From Taeniopygia guttata (Eukaryota > Chordata > Aves > Passeriformes > Estrildidae): 64,000 nucleotides of DNA. The DNA lies in NCBI RefSeq assembly GCF_048771995.1, contig NC_133043.1, positions 7,334,501 through 7,398,500 on the forward strand. The letters run 5' to 3'. The notes beneath the pieces are model-generated. The model was not told where the DNA came from, searched no databases, and saw only the letters and a program-made list of their open reading frames with translations. The translations under genes and the position numbers were made by a program. Shown in pieces: positions 10,985-23,659 of the stretch (position 1 is its first letter; every line of letters starts with the position of its first letter).

Positions 10985-12124
10985 GAATTGCTCCCAAAAT
11001 ATCTCAGGGATGGTGTTTTGAGTTATAGCTGCTTTGCCTGAGAAACAGTCTCCTCTGATTCAGCTTGTTCAAATTGTTTTAACAGTTCTTAGCAAGAAGA
11101 AAACCCTCTGTATCCTGAAGGCAAGTATATTTGGGCAGAGCAATAAGAGAGACTTGAAGAGGTTTGGAGGTTACAGTGGGAAATAGCAGTTATTCCCAAT
11201 AAGCAGTGTTAAATGAAGTGCTGCTGACAGTAGCCTGAGGCAGGTTCAAGAGTTCCAAGATTTGCAACTAAGAGATTAACCAAAATAGATGTCTTATTAC
11301 AGGCAAGTTTGTATCTAAATCATTTAAAGTACCTTTAGATGCTGTAATGTTTTTCCTCCTAAGTGCTCAGAGTGTATCTGCAGCTTCCTCCTGCTTTTCA
11401 GGGCGAGAAAAGAAAGAGCCTTGATCTTGGTGAGTTTAAGACCCTGTGATGAGGGAACAAGGTTCCCTTTTGATGGGAGGTTGCTGGAGCAGTGATCTTG
11501 TTTTACACAGAGCAGATTTTGCCAAAACTTTGGGTGTAAAATTGCTCTGGAAGAGGAGCAGCAGCGTGGCTGGGAGCTGGAGTAACCTGACTCGTAATTT
11601 CCAGAGGCTGTAGGTTTTCAGAGAGCAAATGCTGTGTTAGGCATGTAAATAAGAATGGCTCAGGTGAGTAGAAAACATCTTCATCTTTGCCAAGGCCTGA
11701 ATCCAGCTGCTGATATCCAATCTCTGCCATCCCATGGGACTTTCACGTGCGTGGATCACCCACCAAAATCTGTTTGGGATGCAGGATGTTGGGTTTTTTC
11801 TTCTGAGCTGAACTGGAAGGAGATTCAGTGTAGGGCCAGCAGCATGGGGGTTACTAGAATAAATTATCTGCTACCAGCACGGGCAGTCACTGGCACAGAG
11901 CCTTGGCTGCAACATGGATAAGATAAATTTAAATTTGATGGGTGAGAAATGAACAGGTCCAGGGAAATTCTCTGCAAAAGAGGGACAAGCTCCATGTGCT
12001 CAGAAATAAAGCAGGGGAGAAGGTCAGAGGGGCTTCAGGGGAGCTGGTCTGACCCTGAGGAGCAGCCCGGGGTGCTGAAGCTGAGAGGGGAAAATGGGTG
12101 CTGGTTATTTGGATGAGATTCCTG

Positions 12125-12715
12125 TGAGATCTCTTCCGTTCATGGCCAGTGAGTGTCCCTGCATGGCTGAGAAAATTCCATCATCCCATGGGAGATGCTG
12201 CACCCAGGGGTGGAGCCAAACATTCCTACCTGGATCCAATCTGACCTGGGAACAGCACAGCAGCCTTTGCCCACTGCATTCCCAGAGGAGCAGCTTTCTT
12301 CCCACTGCATTCCCAGAGGAGCAGCTTTCTTCCCACTGCATTCCCAGAGGAGCCCAGGCCCATCTCCCCCAGCCCTGGAGCTGCAGAGGAAAACTCCCCC
12401 CTTGTGCAGGATCCTGCTCCAGCAGAAGCACAGCTGGCACTGCAGGAGGGCTGAGCCACCCTGGGATGGGGCTGCTGCCACCTCCCTGACCCACAGGGGG
12501 TCAGGGCCTGCTCTGACTCTGGCACTGGTTTGTTTTCCTTTTTTGTTCTATTGCATTTGTATTTTTAATTTACATAATAAAGAACCGTTATTCCAATTTC
12601 CATATCTTTGCCTGAGAGCCCCTTAATTTCAAATTTACAATAATTCAGAGGGAGTTGGTTTACAGTTTCCATTTCAAGGGAGGCTCCTGCCTTCCTTAGC
12701 AGACACCTGTCTGTT
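12125..12715 (+). mobile_element. solo ERV LTR, family B (with 31-bp repeats)
   Basis: This segment matches the inverted element at 22438-23148 over its length: the motif GAAAATTCCATCATCCCATG near the start, the 31-bp repeats, ATAATAAAGAACCGTTATTCC (poly(A) signal, + orientation), and the end CTGTCTGTTCAAACC. The 5' end is less clear than in the other copy and may be eroded. No flanking duplication was found. Confidence 0.7.
12263..12355 (+). repeat. 31-bp minisatellite in LTR, 3 units
   Basis: Three near-identical units of CACTGCATTCCCAGAGGAGC plus AGCTTTCTTCC. The same unit occurs five times in the copy at 22788-22942. Confidence 0.85.
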
Positions 12716-15700
12716 CAAACCAAGAGGCAAAGATCCTGACCAAAGGATCCCCAGCAGAGCTGAAACCAGGGAAATGACTGGAGATTCAAAGAGGATTTCA
12801 GCTCTTAAATATGTGTTAAATGGGCAGAAACCATCCTGGAGCAAGCCTGGCAGGGCTGGGTGGCAGCATGTCATGGGGGAGTTACTAAAGCTGAGCTCTG
12901 GGAATTGAGTCCTCCTGTATGAGGCCACCTTGAGCCACACTCAAAATATAAAATACTGCTCTTTCTCTTTTTCCTTCCTTGCTTCCAGATTCTCAGATTC
13001 GTGACATTTCTGTGTCACGCAATAGACCTGAGATTGCAAGGTTTTTTCTCCGTGTGAACAAGGAAAAGTGTCACCAAGAGTCATTGCATTATTATTACCC
13101 TTTTTTTAAAAAGTGAGTCCATGTCCCTCCAGGCAATCAGATATTCATGGTGACCTGGTGGCAGTGGCACCTCCAGCAAGTGTGCAGGATGTCATTTGGA
13201 AAGGAACAGAAAGCAAAGGAGAGTTGTTTCATTTTCAGCCTCGCATGTTGGGCAGGCTGGTGGCAGTCACCTGCTGCAGGTGGACAGAGAGAGGTGGCAG
13301 AGTGTGGCCTCACCTCCCCTCTGGTGGTAATGGCTTTTCCATGGGTTGCCAGGGAACGGTGAAAGTGTCAGGTATGAGTTGTAGCACCTCTGTGAACTGA
13401 GAAAGGGCTGCTCTGTCTTGTTCCTTGATAGGTGAGGGAGCTGCACCCCAGAAGTCCTGCAGCCAGTTTTCCCTTTCAGTACAACAGAGCTGTGGATGCT
13501 GTGCTTGCCAAGGCTCTTCCATGGAATTTACAATGGATATCTGGATGACAGCCACGCCACAAACCCTCTTTAAATGTAATGGCAGGCCCTGTGCAAGGGG
13601 ATGAAGGAAACAAGGATGAGATGTGTGCTGAGTGTCCTGCTTCTGCAGGACTTTTGCCAGTTTGAAGGACCAGGTTGCTCCAGGTTTTTATTTCCTGTAG
13701 TGGAAGTCCAAACTCCAAACATTAATGGGAACAGATGGAAACCTGGCTTTTCTGGGGGCTGCTAAGGACCTGCCACGGTCACTGCAGCTCTGTGGGCTCC
13801 CTGGGCTGTCACCAATTTCCCCCTTTGAGCTGCCTTCCCACGTGTGCTCCATTGCCTTGTTGGTGTGCCTGCCCCCCTCACGGGGCTGAGGGTTTAACTG
13901 TGGAATGGCGAATTTTATCTCCTTTTCTCTTCCTTGGTCAGGGTGGGGATTGAGATGGTATTTCTGCTGGAGACCTGACGTGGACAGAAAATGCCTAAAG
14001 GGCTTGTCCACCTCAGGCTCTCCTTTCTGGCTTTTCCCATCCAATGTTTTGGAGTATGAGCTAAGAAACCTGCTATAATCTGTCTGGAGGAGAGGCTTGT
14101 CCCAGTTAGGATCCAGCAGGTTTTATCCTTTGCACTAGAGGAGTGTTCAAATAATTTAACAGTGGATGTTCTCATCCCTCATCTGCTGGCAGAGTTGTTT
14201 TTGTGGCTCTAATGCTTGCCTGACCTCAATAATGTCTCCTGCGAGTGCGTTGCTCAGGTTAATTATGCATTAAGTTTACATAAGGCTTTTCCCTTTTTAA
14301 TCAGTTCCAGCCCCGCCGCCTCGGGCTGTGCTGGATGCGCTGACATCGGGGGCTTGCAGGAGGGCTGCACCCACCTCCCCACCCTGCCAGCCCTTATCTG
14401 TGCCCTGGGGTGGCTCCTCTGTTTGTCACCACGCTGTGTGACACTCCTGGGGCTCTGGCTCTGCTGTGGTTGAGCTGTACCCAGCTCCCTTTCCTTCTCC
14501 ACGGGCTGGAGATGTGTGTGTGCGCTCTGGGAGAGGCTTGGGAGGTTTCTTTCTCAGACTCAGTCTGTCGCCCTGATTCTTAAGATTTTCTAAAGCCTTC
14601 TGAGTTTACATTCTGTTAGAAAACTTTCTCACACAACTTTCTGTGAACAACATATTGTTTTGCGTTCCTTCATAAGGGTGGAGAAACATGATGTACTGGT
14701 CATTTGTCCAGTGTCATTGGAGACATTCACTCTCCAATCCCCTGTCACCTTTGGAAAAGTATAAAAGTTGGAGTCAGAAAATACAAATAGCAGTAACTCA
14801 CGTTGTGCTTTCACGTGTCCTGTAGCAACACTCAGTCTGTCCCACGAGGCCTGTGTGAGTACAAGAATGGGTACAAAGATGGTGCTTCACTTTCTCCTGG
14901 AGGTCTGTTTCTCTTCTCTTTGCTTTCCTCTGCGTCTCCTCTTTGGTTTCACTGCAATCTCTTCTGAGCTGGATGAGCTTTTCTTCTCTAAGACCTTGAA
15001 AGTAAAGGTTATGGGGAGGCTGCATAGGAGAAGTTGGATAACGTGATTCTTTCTTCAAGGCAAGCGCCCCTGTTTGCAAAGTAACTTGGCAGCCGTGTGT
15101 ATTTTGGATTTAGGCATCCTGGTGCATAAGCCAAAGCTAACAGATATTAATTAGCTGGAGGACTGATACTGTAATGAGAGCAGTTGCTCACATAGGTTGG
15201 CATTTTTATTTTTAATGCAAGTAATTAAAGGAAAAATTGTGTTGAAGAAGTCAATGCTTGGAGATGTTGTATAAATAACACACCCTGGGTGGTGAGAGCT
15301 GGGGAGGAACGTGAGGGGAGAGAAGAGCAGCTGAGCTGCTGGTGTGGTGGCTGCTGTGATGCCTGGATTTGGAAGGAGGGATTACTCCTGTAGCAGGGGA
15401 AAAAAAGGAGCAAAAGAGAAGTGTGGATTTAAAACCACATCAGAGGATAAGGATGGTGAGTTGGAAGAGCTTTAGAACTGCACAAGGGTGTTGTCTTATG
15501 CAGCCTGGTGTCTAAAAGTGGTTCCCTAAAATACTTCCCAGCCAGTCATCCTGCTGAGATGGCTCAGGAAGAAGTTTGCATGGAGAAGTGCTGAGTGAAA
15601 CCAGTGAAACACTGGCATGACCTGGGAGACAGGGATGGATCTGTGGAGCTGCTGGAAGCACAGCCACGCCTTTGGTTTGTGGTGCCAGAAGTGTGTGTGA

Positions 15701-16559
15701 CGTGAGGAGTGAGGAAACAGCCAGGTCTGGATTTGAATACCTGGCAGGGGTGCCCTGGGGATGCCCACATTCCCTGGATCAGGGAATGATGATCTCTGTC
15801 CTGTTAGCCCAAGGAAGTGCCAGCTGGGTCTGCAGCTGAGTTTCTCTGCCCTGCTGGTGATGAAACAAAGCCTTGGTTATCTCCAGGGTGTTTGTCTCCA
15901 GCCTTGAGACTGAAAAGAGACTTGAAACCACACCCAGCCCCCATGGGCAGCCATGCAGAGGAAAAGCTGCAGTGCTGAGCAGCTCCCATTGCACGTGGGC
16001 TCTGCAGCCTGCATTTCCCTGTTCCTGGCACCCCACTGCCACTGGCCAAGGCTTGGCAGAGCAGGCTTCCCACGGGATCTTGTCCTTCCCACAGAGGTCA
16101 CAGGGTCTGGCCACCCCGGGCTGCTGAGCACCCACCCAAACCTCACCTGGAGCAGGCTGAGCTGCCCCAGTTCAGGTGAGGGGGACCAGCATTTACCTGA
16201 GGTGCTGTGATGTGAGGCTGGATGTGCTAAATCACTGCAGTCATTGCTGGAATTTTAACCATTTGTTTCCTTTCTCCAAAAGCCCAGCTGTTGGCAGTGA
16301 TGGCCAAGTCCTTGCTCTCCTCCGGGTGGTGCATTGTGAAGGAGAGAGTGGGTGAGGAATGCAAATCAAAACTAAACCACGCCGCTTTGCCATCTTTTTT
16401 TTTTTTTTTTCCCTTTAAGAAGCTTAATATATTAGCTAATCATGTGTGTAAACAATCTCAATATGCAAACTGAAAAGTAGCATTCATCCCCCCAGCATCA
16501 GCTGGGTTGAGCTTCCCCATTAACCTCTCCAGAGCAAAAAACCCTTCCTGAACAGCCAT
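12716..16559. other. intergenic with candidate noncoding elements
   Basis: No gene is supported. Low-repeat AT-rich parts with homeodomain-type words stand out: 14140-14310 (GGTTAATTATGCATTAAG), 15090-15240 (AGATATTAATTAGCTGG, then AAGTAATTAAAG) and 16360-16490 (GCTTAATATATTAGCTAATC). These look like developmental-enhancer DNA, which I infer from composition only. The intervals between them are unremarkable GC-rich DNA. Confidence 0.4.
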
Positions 16560-17030
16560 TTCGGAGTGTGCAAAATTGATTTTGCATTCGGCCTCCGCAG
16601 TGGGAGAAGATGGCGGCGTGGAGCCGTGGGTGCCTTTTCCCTCCCTCGTCATTTTTTTGGGATATCCTCCTTTCCTTGGCGATGGAGGACGGGCAGGTCT
16701 CGTGCCAGCGGGTCGCTCCCACTGCCTGGGCATGCAGGTCCCCCCTGGCGCCTTCCCCTGAGCAAAAAAAACAATAAAAAACAAATTTACGGCGGTCCCT
16801 CCTTGGGTAATTTCCACAGCGCAAAGACCCCCTGCCTCCCACCCCCTTCACGTGCATCTTCTCTTAATTAATTAATACTGCATTCATCACCGCTTAATTC
16901 CCGTTTCCGAGGCGCCCGGGGAGGGGGGCTGCCAGCCCAGGCGGGTGCTGAGGCAGTCTGGAGCTGCTGTCTTAGTGGAGGAGCTTAATTAGCCCCCGTG
17001 ACAATATGGGCTCGTTTGCCACAGCCCAGG
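16560..17030. promoter_or_regulatory. CpG-rich block with YY1 motif
   Basis: CpG dinucleotides are denser here than in neighbouring intergenic DNA, and 16607-16617 is a perfect YY1 core (AAGATGGCGGC). The flank has TTAATTAATTAATACTG at about 16864 and GCTTAATTAGCCCCCG at about 16983. It may be an enhancer or a promoter of an unannotated noncoding RNA. No coding exon is seen. Confidence 0.35.
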
Positions 17031-19628
17031 AACGATGGGTGGCTTCAAAGGGCTCCTGGTGCCCAGCGAATGCAGCTCCCTGTCCCCGTGCCACTCCCCA
17101 GGCAGCTGGGCTGAGGAGGGAGGGTGATCTCCTGCAACAGCTGCCCAAATTTTAAAAAAAATTAATCACAAATTGGTCTCCTTTTGAGCTGGATGGGGGA
17201 CAGGAGGCAAAGCTGCCAGGTTTGGTCTGTCTCGGTGGTTTTGGGGACCAAATCCCATCGGGGTGTACAGGGTGCAGTACATCCCTCACTGCTCATGACT
17301 GTTGGTTTTGCAGGGGTCCTGCTCTCCTTTTCTTCATTTTTTACCTGAAACACAACTTGTTGGTGCTTGTGGTGCCTCCTCTGCTGAAAACACCTCGATA
17401 AACTGTCTGCAGCCCTGGTGGGACATGGCTGGGGAGCCCTGTGGTGCTGATGGGGCAAACCAGCAAACCAACCAGCAAACATGAACTGCTGGGGTGTCTT
17501 TAGCAGAACAGAACTTTTTGAGGGCTGCCTGGAAGGAAAGATAATGTGCTTGCCAGTTGGTTTTGTGGTGTGCATCAGTTTAGATGGATGACTATATTTT
17601 TTTAGGGTTTTACCTCCCAGTCCTTGAGCTCTCCTCCCCTCCACAAGGAGGAAAAACCCTCGTGCCCCCACAGGTGTGCTGTGCTCATACCCACGCAGCT
17701 CCCACCTGCCTGGGCACCACGTTTAGGGTGAGATGGAGAGATCCAGAGCACGTGTGTGTGTGAGGACACAGATCCAGAGCGTGTCTCTGTGTCTGTGTGT
17801 GTGTGTGTGATGACAGAAGATGTAGAGGGAACAAAAGCAGCGCATCCACCGCGGTGCCGGGCCGGGCTCCTTGCCAAGAGCGGCTGCAGCAGCAGCCCTG
17901 GCCGGGGTGGTGGCTCCCTGCTGCCAACACGGTGATGTCCCTGCTGCCCTCTCCTCTGGGGCACAGGCTGAGGGTGGCCTGGGGCGTGAAGGTGGCTCTG
18001 GGCTGGGATGAGGGGTGCTGATGTCGGGATGCCGATGTTGGTGTCGTGTCCATGCAGGGATGTCCCCTCAGCCATGCACTTCCCACGGCGTGTCCCTCAT
18101 GGCTCATGGCCACAGCACAGCCATGCTCAGACAGCGTGAGCATTGACACCAGGCAGGGCTTGGGTGTGGGATGTTGGCTGTAGGGGGGGATTTCTGCTTG
18201 ATTTTTTTTTTAATCTTTAATTTCCGCTTCCTGCCACCCTTATTTTTCCTCACTGCCAACATTGGATGCCTCAGTGGTGGTGGCTTCTGGGGTCAGTTGG
18301 CACAGCAATTGCTACTTGGGGACAAAAGGAGGCTTTTTTCCTTTTTTATTTTTTTTTCTTTTATTTTTTTTTTCCTGCAGCGACAGTAGCAGCTGCCAGC
18401 CCGAATAGCAAATCCGTGCGACTTGGCACCACTCCAGCTTCCTTGAGGGCTGCAGAGGGATGGTATGTTGGAGGGTAAGACTAGCTAATTAATCTTCTGG
18501 CAGGGAACAATGTAATATCAGACAATTACAAAGACAGACTGAAATTGCTATAGTGGGAAGGCTGGCATATGAATTTCTCAAAGGGTCCATCCCTCAGTCC
18601 TCTGCTGTGGTACTTTGTATGCGGGAAAGGCACCCAGTGTACATGTGCTTTTCTGTTGTGTGGGGGTTTTTGTGGGATTTACATTGTGGGTTTGGAGGAG
18701 GGGTGAGGGGAGGCCAGCTTGCTCATGGGAGAAGCTTTCTGAGGAGCAAAAGAGAGAAAGAAAAGTCCTTCTGAGACATGTCCCCACCAACCAGCTGTGC
18801 CCAGAGGACACACCTGGTGCATCTCCCATCCTTCGGGCGCGTGACTTTTGCGATTTTTCCGCAGTTCTTTTTCATGATTGCACTGTGGTGTCTGATGGCT
18901 AGGGCTTTTGGAAGGAAGGTCTGACTACTCGCAGAGGGGGAGGGATTTCCTACAGCCGTTCTTCACAGAGAAACCTTCAAAGAGCTTTGGAGCTGCTGAA
19001 AGTTCTAGGGGGAAAACACCTACTAGCTCTGCTGAGGTAATTGCTGATAATGAGCTGTAATCACAGCTACCTGCAGTCGGGACCTGGTGATGGATAGGGC
19101 AGTGCCAGCCACATGGTGCAGGCTCCCCGTCTGTTTATTTCAGCTGGGAAAGAATTAGAGAAGTCTCATTTATTCCGGAGCACAAGAAAGCATCATCGGA
19201 GAGCGATCAGCCTGTGCAGGATTAGCATAGGAAAACCCTCCTCCCTTCTTGTCCTCCTTAGGGATGAGCTAATGACTCTCCTCCCTCTGCATCTCCCTCC
19301 CAGGATGAAACTCAAAGCGGTGGGATCTCTAGAAGCATCATTAAAAACCAAAACAAAACAAACCAAAAACAACCCCGCAATACCAAACGTGGAAACGGCA
19401 CCAGACAAATTCTTCCATCGATTTTGCGTCTGCGTGCCAGGAGCTGCTTCCAGCCAGGATGGGACTTGGAGCAGCTCCAGCTCCGTTGTTCTTCCTCCTA
19501 AGGAATTCGAGTGGGTTTTTGTTTGGTGCCTGCACACATCAGATGGTGCAGAGACGATGTTTAGAAACCACTGCAAGCCCCCCTGGCAGCCTTGGCTGCT
19601 GGGTTGGGCTGCCAGTTGTCACTGGAGC
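17031..19628. other. intergenic, no gene
   Basis: Contains a short TG-rich patch (17752-17812), a small GC/CpG-rich patch (17840-17935), T-rich runs at 18198-18375, and a repeat-free AT-rich block at 18475-18570 with GCTAATTAATC. From about 19130 to 19340 the sequence has no repeat features and several palindromic words. No open frame here looks coding. Confidence 0.4.
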
Positions 19629-20222
19629 TGTCAGAATCTGAGGTATTGATGATCCCGAGATTGTAGAAAGTCTCTGTCTGTCAGCCCCACAGCCAAAGAA
19701 GAAGCCATAATTCGTCTGTGCTGGTTTCAAGGTTGTTTATTCTGTTTATCTCTAACATGTTCTGCTGCCCTGCCGCAGCTCTGTCCTGCAGGGCAGCGTG
19801 TGGGGCTCTGCCCTCAGTGGGATGGTACAAACATTAAATACCACAAACTACCTGTGCTGGATTTACAATAACGTGCCAATATCTGTCACCTACGTTGAAC
19901 AGTGTGTCCCCAGCCTGAACCAACAGAAAAATGCCAACACCACAGTGACACATGGAGGGTATGAAGAAGGAGAAAAAGGACAAGGCACACCCAATTTCCT
20001 CTGTCTTGTCCCCTTTGGACCCCTAATCTAGAACCCTAAAATTTTACTTTTGCACCCGTGCCACACTTAATTATTACTCATATCAAACACTGAAAGGTTG
20101 TAATTCATCCTGTAAGATTGAAAACTCTTTTCATGGACAGAGATCACAGCCAGTGTCTCTGGGGGCTCTGCCGGGGTCCCAGAGCTGCCAGGGCAGCCAG
20201 AGGGAAGCTCTGGATTCTGACA
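19629..20222 (-). mobile_element. solo ERV LTR, family A relative (594 bp)
   Basis: The minus strand reads TGTCAGAATCC... to ...CTCAGATTCTGACA, giving TG...CA ends with an extended inverted terminal match. Flanks GGAGC (19624-19628) and GGAAC (20223-20227) may be an aged 5-bp duplication. It shares internal words with the element at 34622 (a segment resembling CACACCCAAATTCCTCAATCTTGTCCCC on the + strand). The poly(A) signal on the minus strand is AATAAACAACC (+ about 19731). No internal region is present. Confidence 0.75.
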
Positions 20223-22009
20223 GGAACCTTTGGAAGGCTTAGGCTGAATAAATGGCTCCTTTTAAAGGAGTAGCAATGTCAAGGGCTGGATTGGCAGGCC
20301 GGGGCCCTTTTCCAAGATGCAGATGAGGAGGAGCTGCCCACAGCTTAGCCCTTGATCAGTGCCCTGAAAGCTTCTCTGGTGGGTGCCCATCTGTGGCTGT
20401 TTGCCTGAATATTTTTCAGGGCAGGCTGTATAGGAGTGAACATTTTCCATTGGGTTTTCTTAGTGATGAAGGTCCCAGGGCTGGGTCCCATCAGAAGTCC
20501 CTTGGTGTGGTTCATGCAGATGTGTAGCTCCTTCTCTGGCCATATATGTTCCCTGTGAGACACCACAAAATCCCCTGCACACCCAAAAGAGATGGATCCC
20601 AAAACCCAAGCCTCATCTGTGTTTGCTCTGGGCATCCCAAGCACTCAGGGAACAGTGTTGGTTCCTTCCCTGGCGGCAGAATGGATGCATCACCTCTTTC
20701 TGGAGGATGCAGAGCTCAGCCCAGCCATCCCTTGGGTTCCTGTCCTCACCCACCCACCCACAGCCAGCCACATCTCCAGAACTGGAGGAAAACTCTTTCC
20801 AGACCAGCCCATCTACTGCACCTGCAGGAGAAGGCCCTGGAGACTTCCTAACCAGACAGTCATGCCTCTATTAATGGATGCTGATGAGCAGGAGTGAAGA
20901 AGCTGAAGTTATCCCAATCATTTCATAAATTATTTCAGCCAGAAATGATCACATTCAGCCCTGCCAAGGATTCTCCCTCTTTGGTCTTGTGCCCAGGCCC
21001 AGCCTTGCCCTCAGCTCTGTACAAAGTCTGAGCCAGCAGCTCCTGCATGGGAGTGGAAGAGACAATATGAACCTCTTCACAGTCAATAATTGACACCAGG
21101 GATGTTTTCGTAAATTAATGAGTAGATCTTCTTGACTGTACTTCAAAGTTCTCACTTTATGAATATTTTATGGAATTCTCTACGCTGGGAGAAAAAAAAA
21201 AAAAAAAAGAAAACAGCAGACCCTTGTAGTACTGAAATTTTACCTTTGAAAATGATGCAATAAAAAAAAATTACTTAAACCCCACACTTTCGCAATGAGT
21301 TGACTTGAGAAAAATCATCCAGTAGGTCGTTGCGTGCACACTGTGGGGCTGAATTTGCCCATGAAGGTGGGTACATCCAAACAGTCTTGTGTGCTGAAGG
21401 GTTAATAATGATCTGGGCACTCTGACCTGAACCTTAATTCTGCCAAAATTCCCCCCTTGCAGCCAGGTATGTCCCACCCCAGGATGTGCTGAGGTTCTCC
21501 AAGGAAACTTCTGGAGTTAAGAAATTTAATTTGCAATAAATCAACACTACAGTACAAGTAAATCTGCTTCAGTGGCTATAAAAATTAATTCCTTATCCTA
21601 AACATTATTATATAGCTTTCAAAATGAATTGACTGTGGTTGGTAGTCTAGTATGTGCCATTATTGGTAATTAGTGTAACAAAATAACATTGCTGTAATAT
21701 TTCCTGTCTACCCCTCCCCCAGTTGGGAGCTGTTTCGTATTAGAGAATCAGAATTGCAAATTCAAGGCTTGTGTGCAAGCTGTTGGCTTTGATTTTTTTT
21801 TTCTTCCCTTTTTTTAATAATAATTTTGTGTGTGTTGGAAGTCAATCTGTTCCTGTCTGGGGCTTTCTGGGAGGATTTCCTTCTGCAAAAGCTTTGGAAT
21901 GTCACAGGGCACCATCAGAGCCTGTTGCTAGAGGGGCTGGGTGCAGCCCAGTGCCCTTGGACCCCCTTTTGAGCTTTTCCTTGGGTGCAATTGCTGCTGA
22001 GATCTGAAA
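20223..22009. other. intergenic, no gene
   Basis: A poly(A) run lies at 21191-21208. From 21500 to 21760 there is an AT-rich, repeat-free block (for example ATTATTGGTAATTAGTGTAAC) that resembles conserved noncoding DNA. The rest shows nothing recognisable. Confidence 0.4.
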
Positions 22010-22150
22010 TCCAGGATGGCCAGGCTGGAAGAGACCCCAGGTGGGATCATCTGGTCCCACCTCCCTGCTCAAGCAGGGTCATCCCAGGCACAGGATTGTG
22101 CCCAGATGGATCTGGAATACTTCCAGTGGTCATTCACGTCTCCTAGGATG
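22010..22150 (-). mobile_element. CR1 LINE 3'-region fragment
   Basis: The + strand reads CAGGCTGGAAGAGACC, GATCATCTGGTCCCACC, CTGCTCAAGCAGGGTCA and then a CCAGATGGATCTGGAATA-like segment. This is the complement of the 3' UTR of a CR1 subfamily. It is a 5'-truncated copy in the minus orientation, with the terminal octamer repeats missing or eroded. Confidence 0.65.
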
Positions 22151-22437
22151 TGCCATGTCTCACCCGTAACTTGTGTCTCAGTTTTTTCCAGTGATCCACC
22201 ACATCCTTGTCTTTATCCAGAAGCTTGGCTCATCCTAGAACACCTGATGGATCTCCCCACGGAGACACTGGGGCAGCTCTGAGCCTGCCAGGAGGTGCAG
22301 GGAGCAGAAATTCCCTTTTCTGAAACAGGGGGCAGGTGAAGGATGGGCTGGGGCAGTGGCTTCTGGAGCTGTGTGCAGCAGGAGGATTTCCACATGTGGG
22401 AGGCAGAAAGTTCTGAGGAATTCTCTTGGTTTGAACA

Positions 22438-23148
22438 GACAGGTGGCTGCTAAAGAAGGCAGGAGCCTCCCCTGAAATGGAAAATGTAAACCCCCCCTCC
22501 TCTGAATTATTATAAATTTGAAATTAAGGGGCTCTCAGGCAAAGATATGGGAATTGGAATAACAGTTATTTACTAGGAAAATTAAATAAAATTAGTAAAA
22601 ATGCAATAGTACAAATAAAACCAGAAAACAAACCCCTGCCAGAGTGAGAGCAGGCTCTGTCCACCCGTGGGTCAGGGAGGTGGCAGCAGCCCCATCCCAG
22701 GGTGGCTCAGCCCTCCTGCAGTGCCAGCTGTGCTTCTGCTGGGGCAGGATCCTCTGGAGCTCCAGGGCTGGGGGAGATGGGCCTGGGCTCCTCTGGGAAT
22801 GCAGTGGGGAGAAAGCTGCTCCTCTGGGAATGCAGTGGGAAGAAAGCTGCTCCTCTGGGAATGCAGGGGGAAGAAAGCTGCTCCTCTGGGAATGCAGGGG
22901 GGAGGAAAGCTGCTCCTCTGGGAATGCAGGGGGCAAAGGCTGCTGTGCTGTTCCCAGGTCAGATTGTATCCAGGTAGGAATGTTTGGCTCCTCCCCTGGG
23001 CACAGCATCTCCCCATGGATGATGGAATTTTCTCAGCCATGCAGGGACACTCAGTGGCCATGGACAGCAGAGATCTCCTGGAGGGAGGGTTGGGTGTGGG
23101 AGAGATAAAGTAAACTGCCCAATGGACAGAAAATAACTGCCTCTAACA
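22438..23148 (-). mobile_element. solo ERV LTR, family B (~711 bp)
   Basis: Homologous and inverted to 12125-12715. On the minus strand it starts near TGTTAGAGGCAG (TG at 23148), contains the 31-bp minisatellite, and ends in CTGTCTGTTCAAACCA. The exact ends are approximate because no matching flanking duplication was found. Long open frames across the minisatellite are an effect of its 31-bp period and are not genes. Confidence 0.75.
22788..22942 (-). repeat. 31-bp minisatellite in LTR, 5 units
   Basis: Five tandem units of CTCCTCTGGGAATGCAG plus a GGGGAAGAAAGCTG-like part, 31-32 bp each. The units at the left differ from those at the right at the same two or three positions. Confidence 0.9.
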
Positions 23149-23659
23149 GATGGCAATGGAATACACCCCTCCATTTCCAGCCTAAGACTGGAATTTCACT
23201 GGGCTTTTGCTGCTTTTCACACTTTGTTGGCCTGGCTAATAAACCTGAAGAGGCTGAAAAGGCGGATGGAAACACAGGAGGAGCAAGTATAAATTAGTTT
23301 ATACATTTCTCCCCCTCTGTGTGAGATGGACACTGTTGGGGTTTTTATTCACTGCCCCATTTTCAGTATGTCCGGTGCCATCCTGCCAGGGGCTGTTCCT
23401 TCCCACTGCGTGGCCAGGAGTTATAAACCCCCAGTGCCCACCCCAAATGTCCTGGATAATCCCTCAGGAACACCCACACTAAACACTTCAATGCTGCTGA
23501 CAAAAACAACTCCTGCCATTTAATTTGTGGAGTGTCCTTTAGGACTTTTCTTTTTTTGCCCCACACCATCATAGTTCTGTTTTTTCTTTTTTTCTCCTCA
23601 ATTTTCAGCTTCGAGTGTTGCCTTTTGAAAAAAATCCTCAGCAGCCATGGTTAGAAATT
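23149..23659. other. intergenic, no gene
   Basis: Plain sequence between an LTR and a CR1 fragment. Nothing else is recognisable. Confidence 0.4.

Larger units (their letters stand above)
7221..12124. other. intergenic, no gene
   Basis: About 4.9 kb without a supported gene or RNA. A T/G-only tract lies at about 8407-8460, a poly(T)/A patch at 9688-9702, and a poly(A) run at about 10962-10984. Stretches 7800-8060, 9100-9360 and 11000-11350 are moderately AT-rich and repeat-free. Short open frames here show no family signature or splice context. Confidence 0.4.

Noticed and set aside
12263-12355. Tandem array considered as a CRISPR
   Set aside because: Units are contiguous with no spacers, in a vertebrate LTR.
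22592-23113. Several overlapping open frames of 90-154 codons on both strands
   Set aside because: They follow the 31-bp minisatellite and the LTR sequence. Similar frames recur at 12.1-12.6 kb in the sister LTR.
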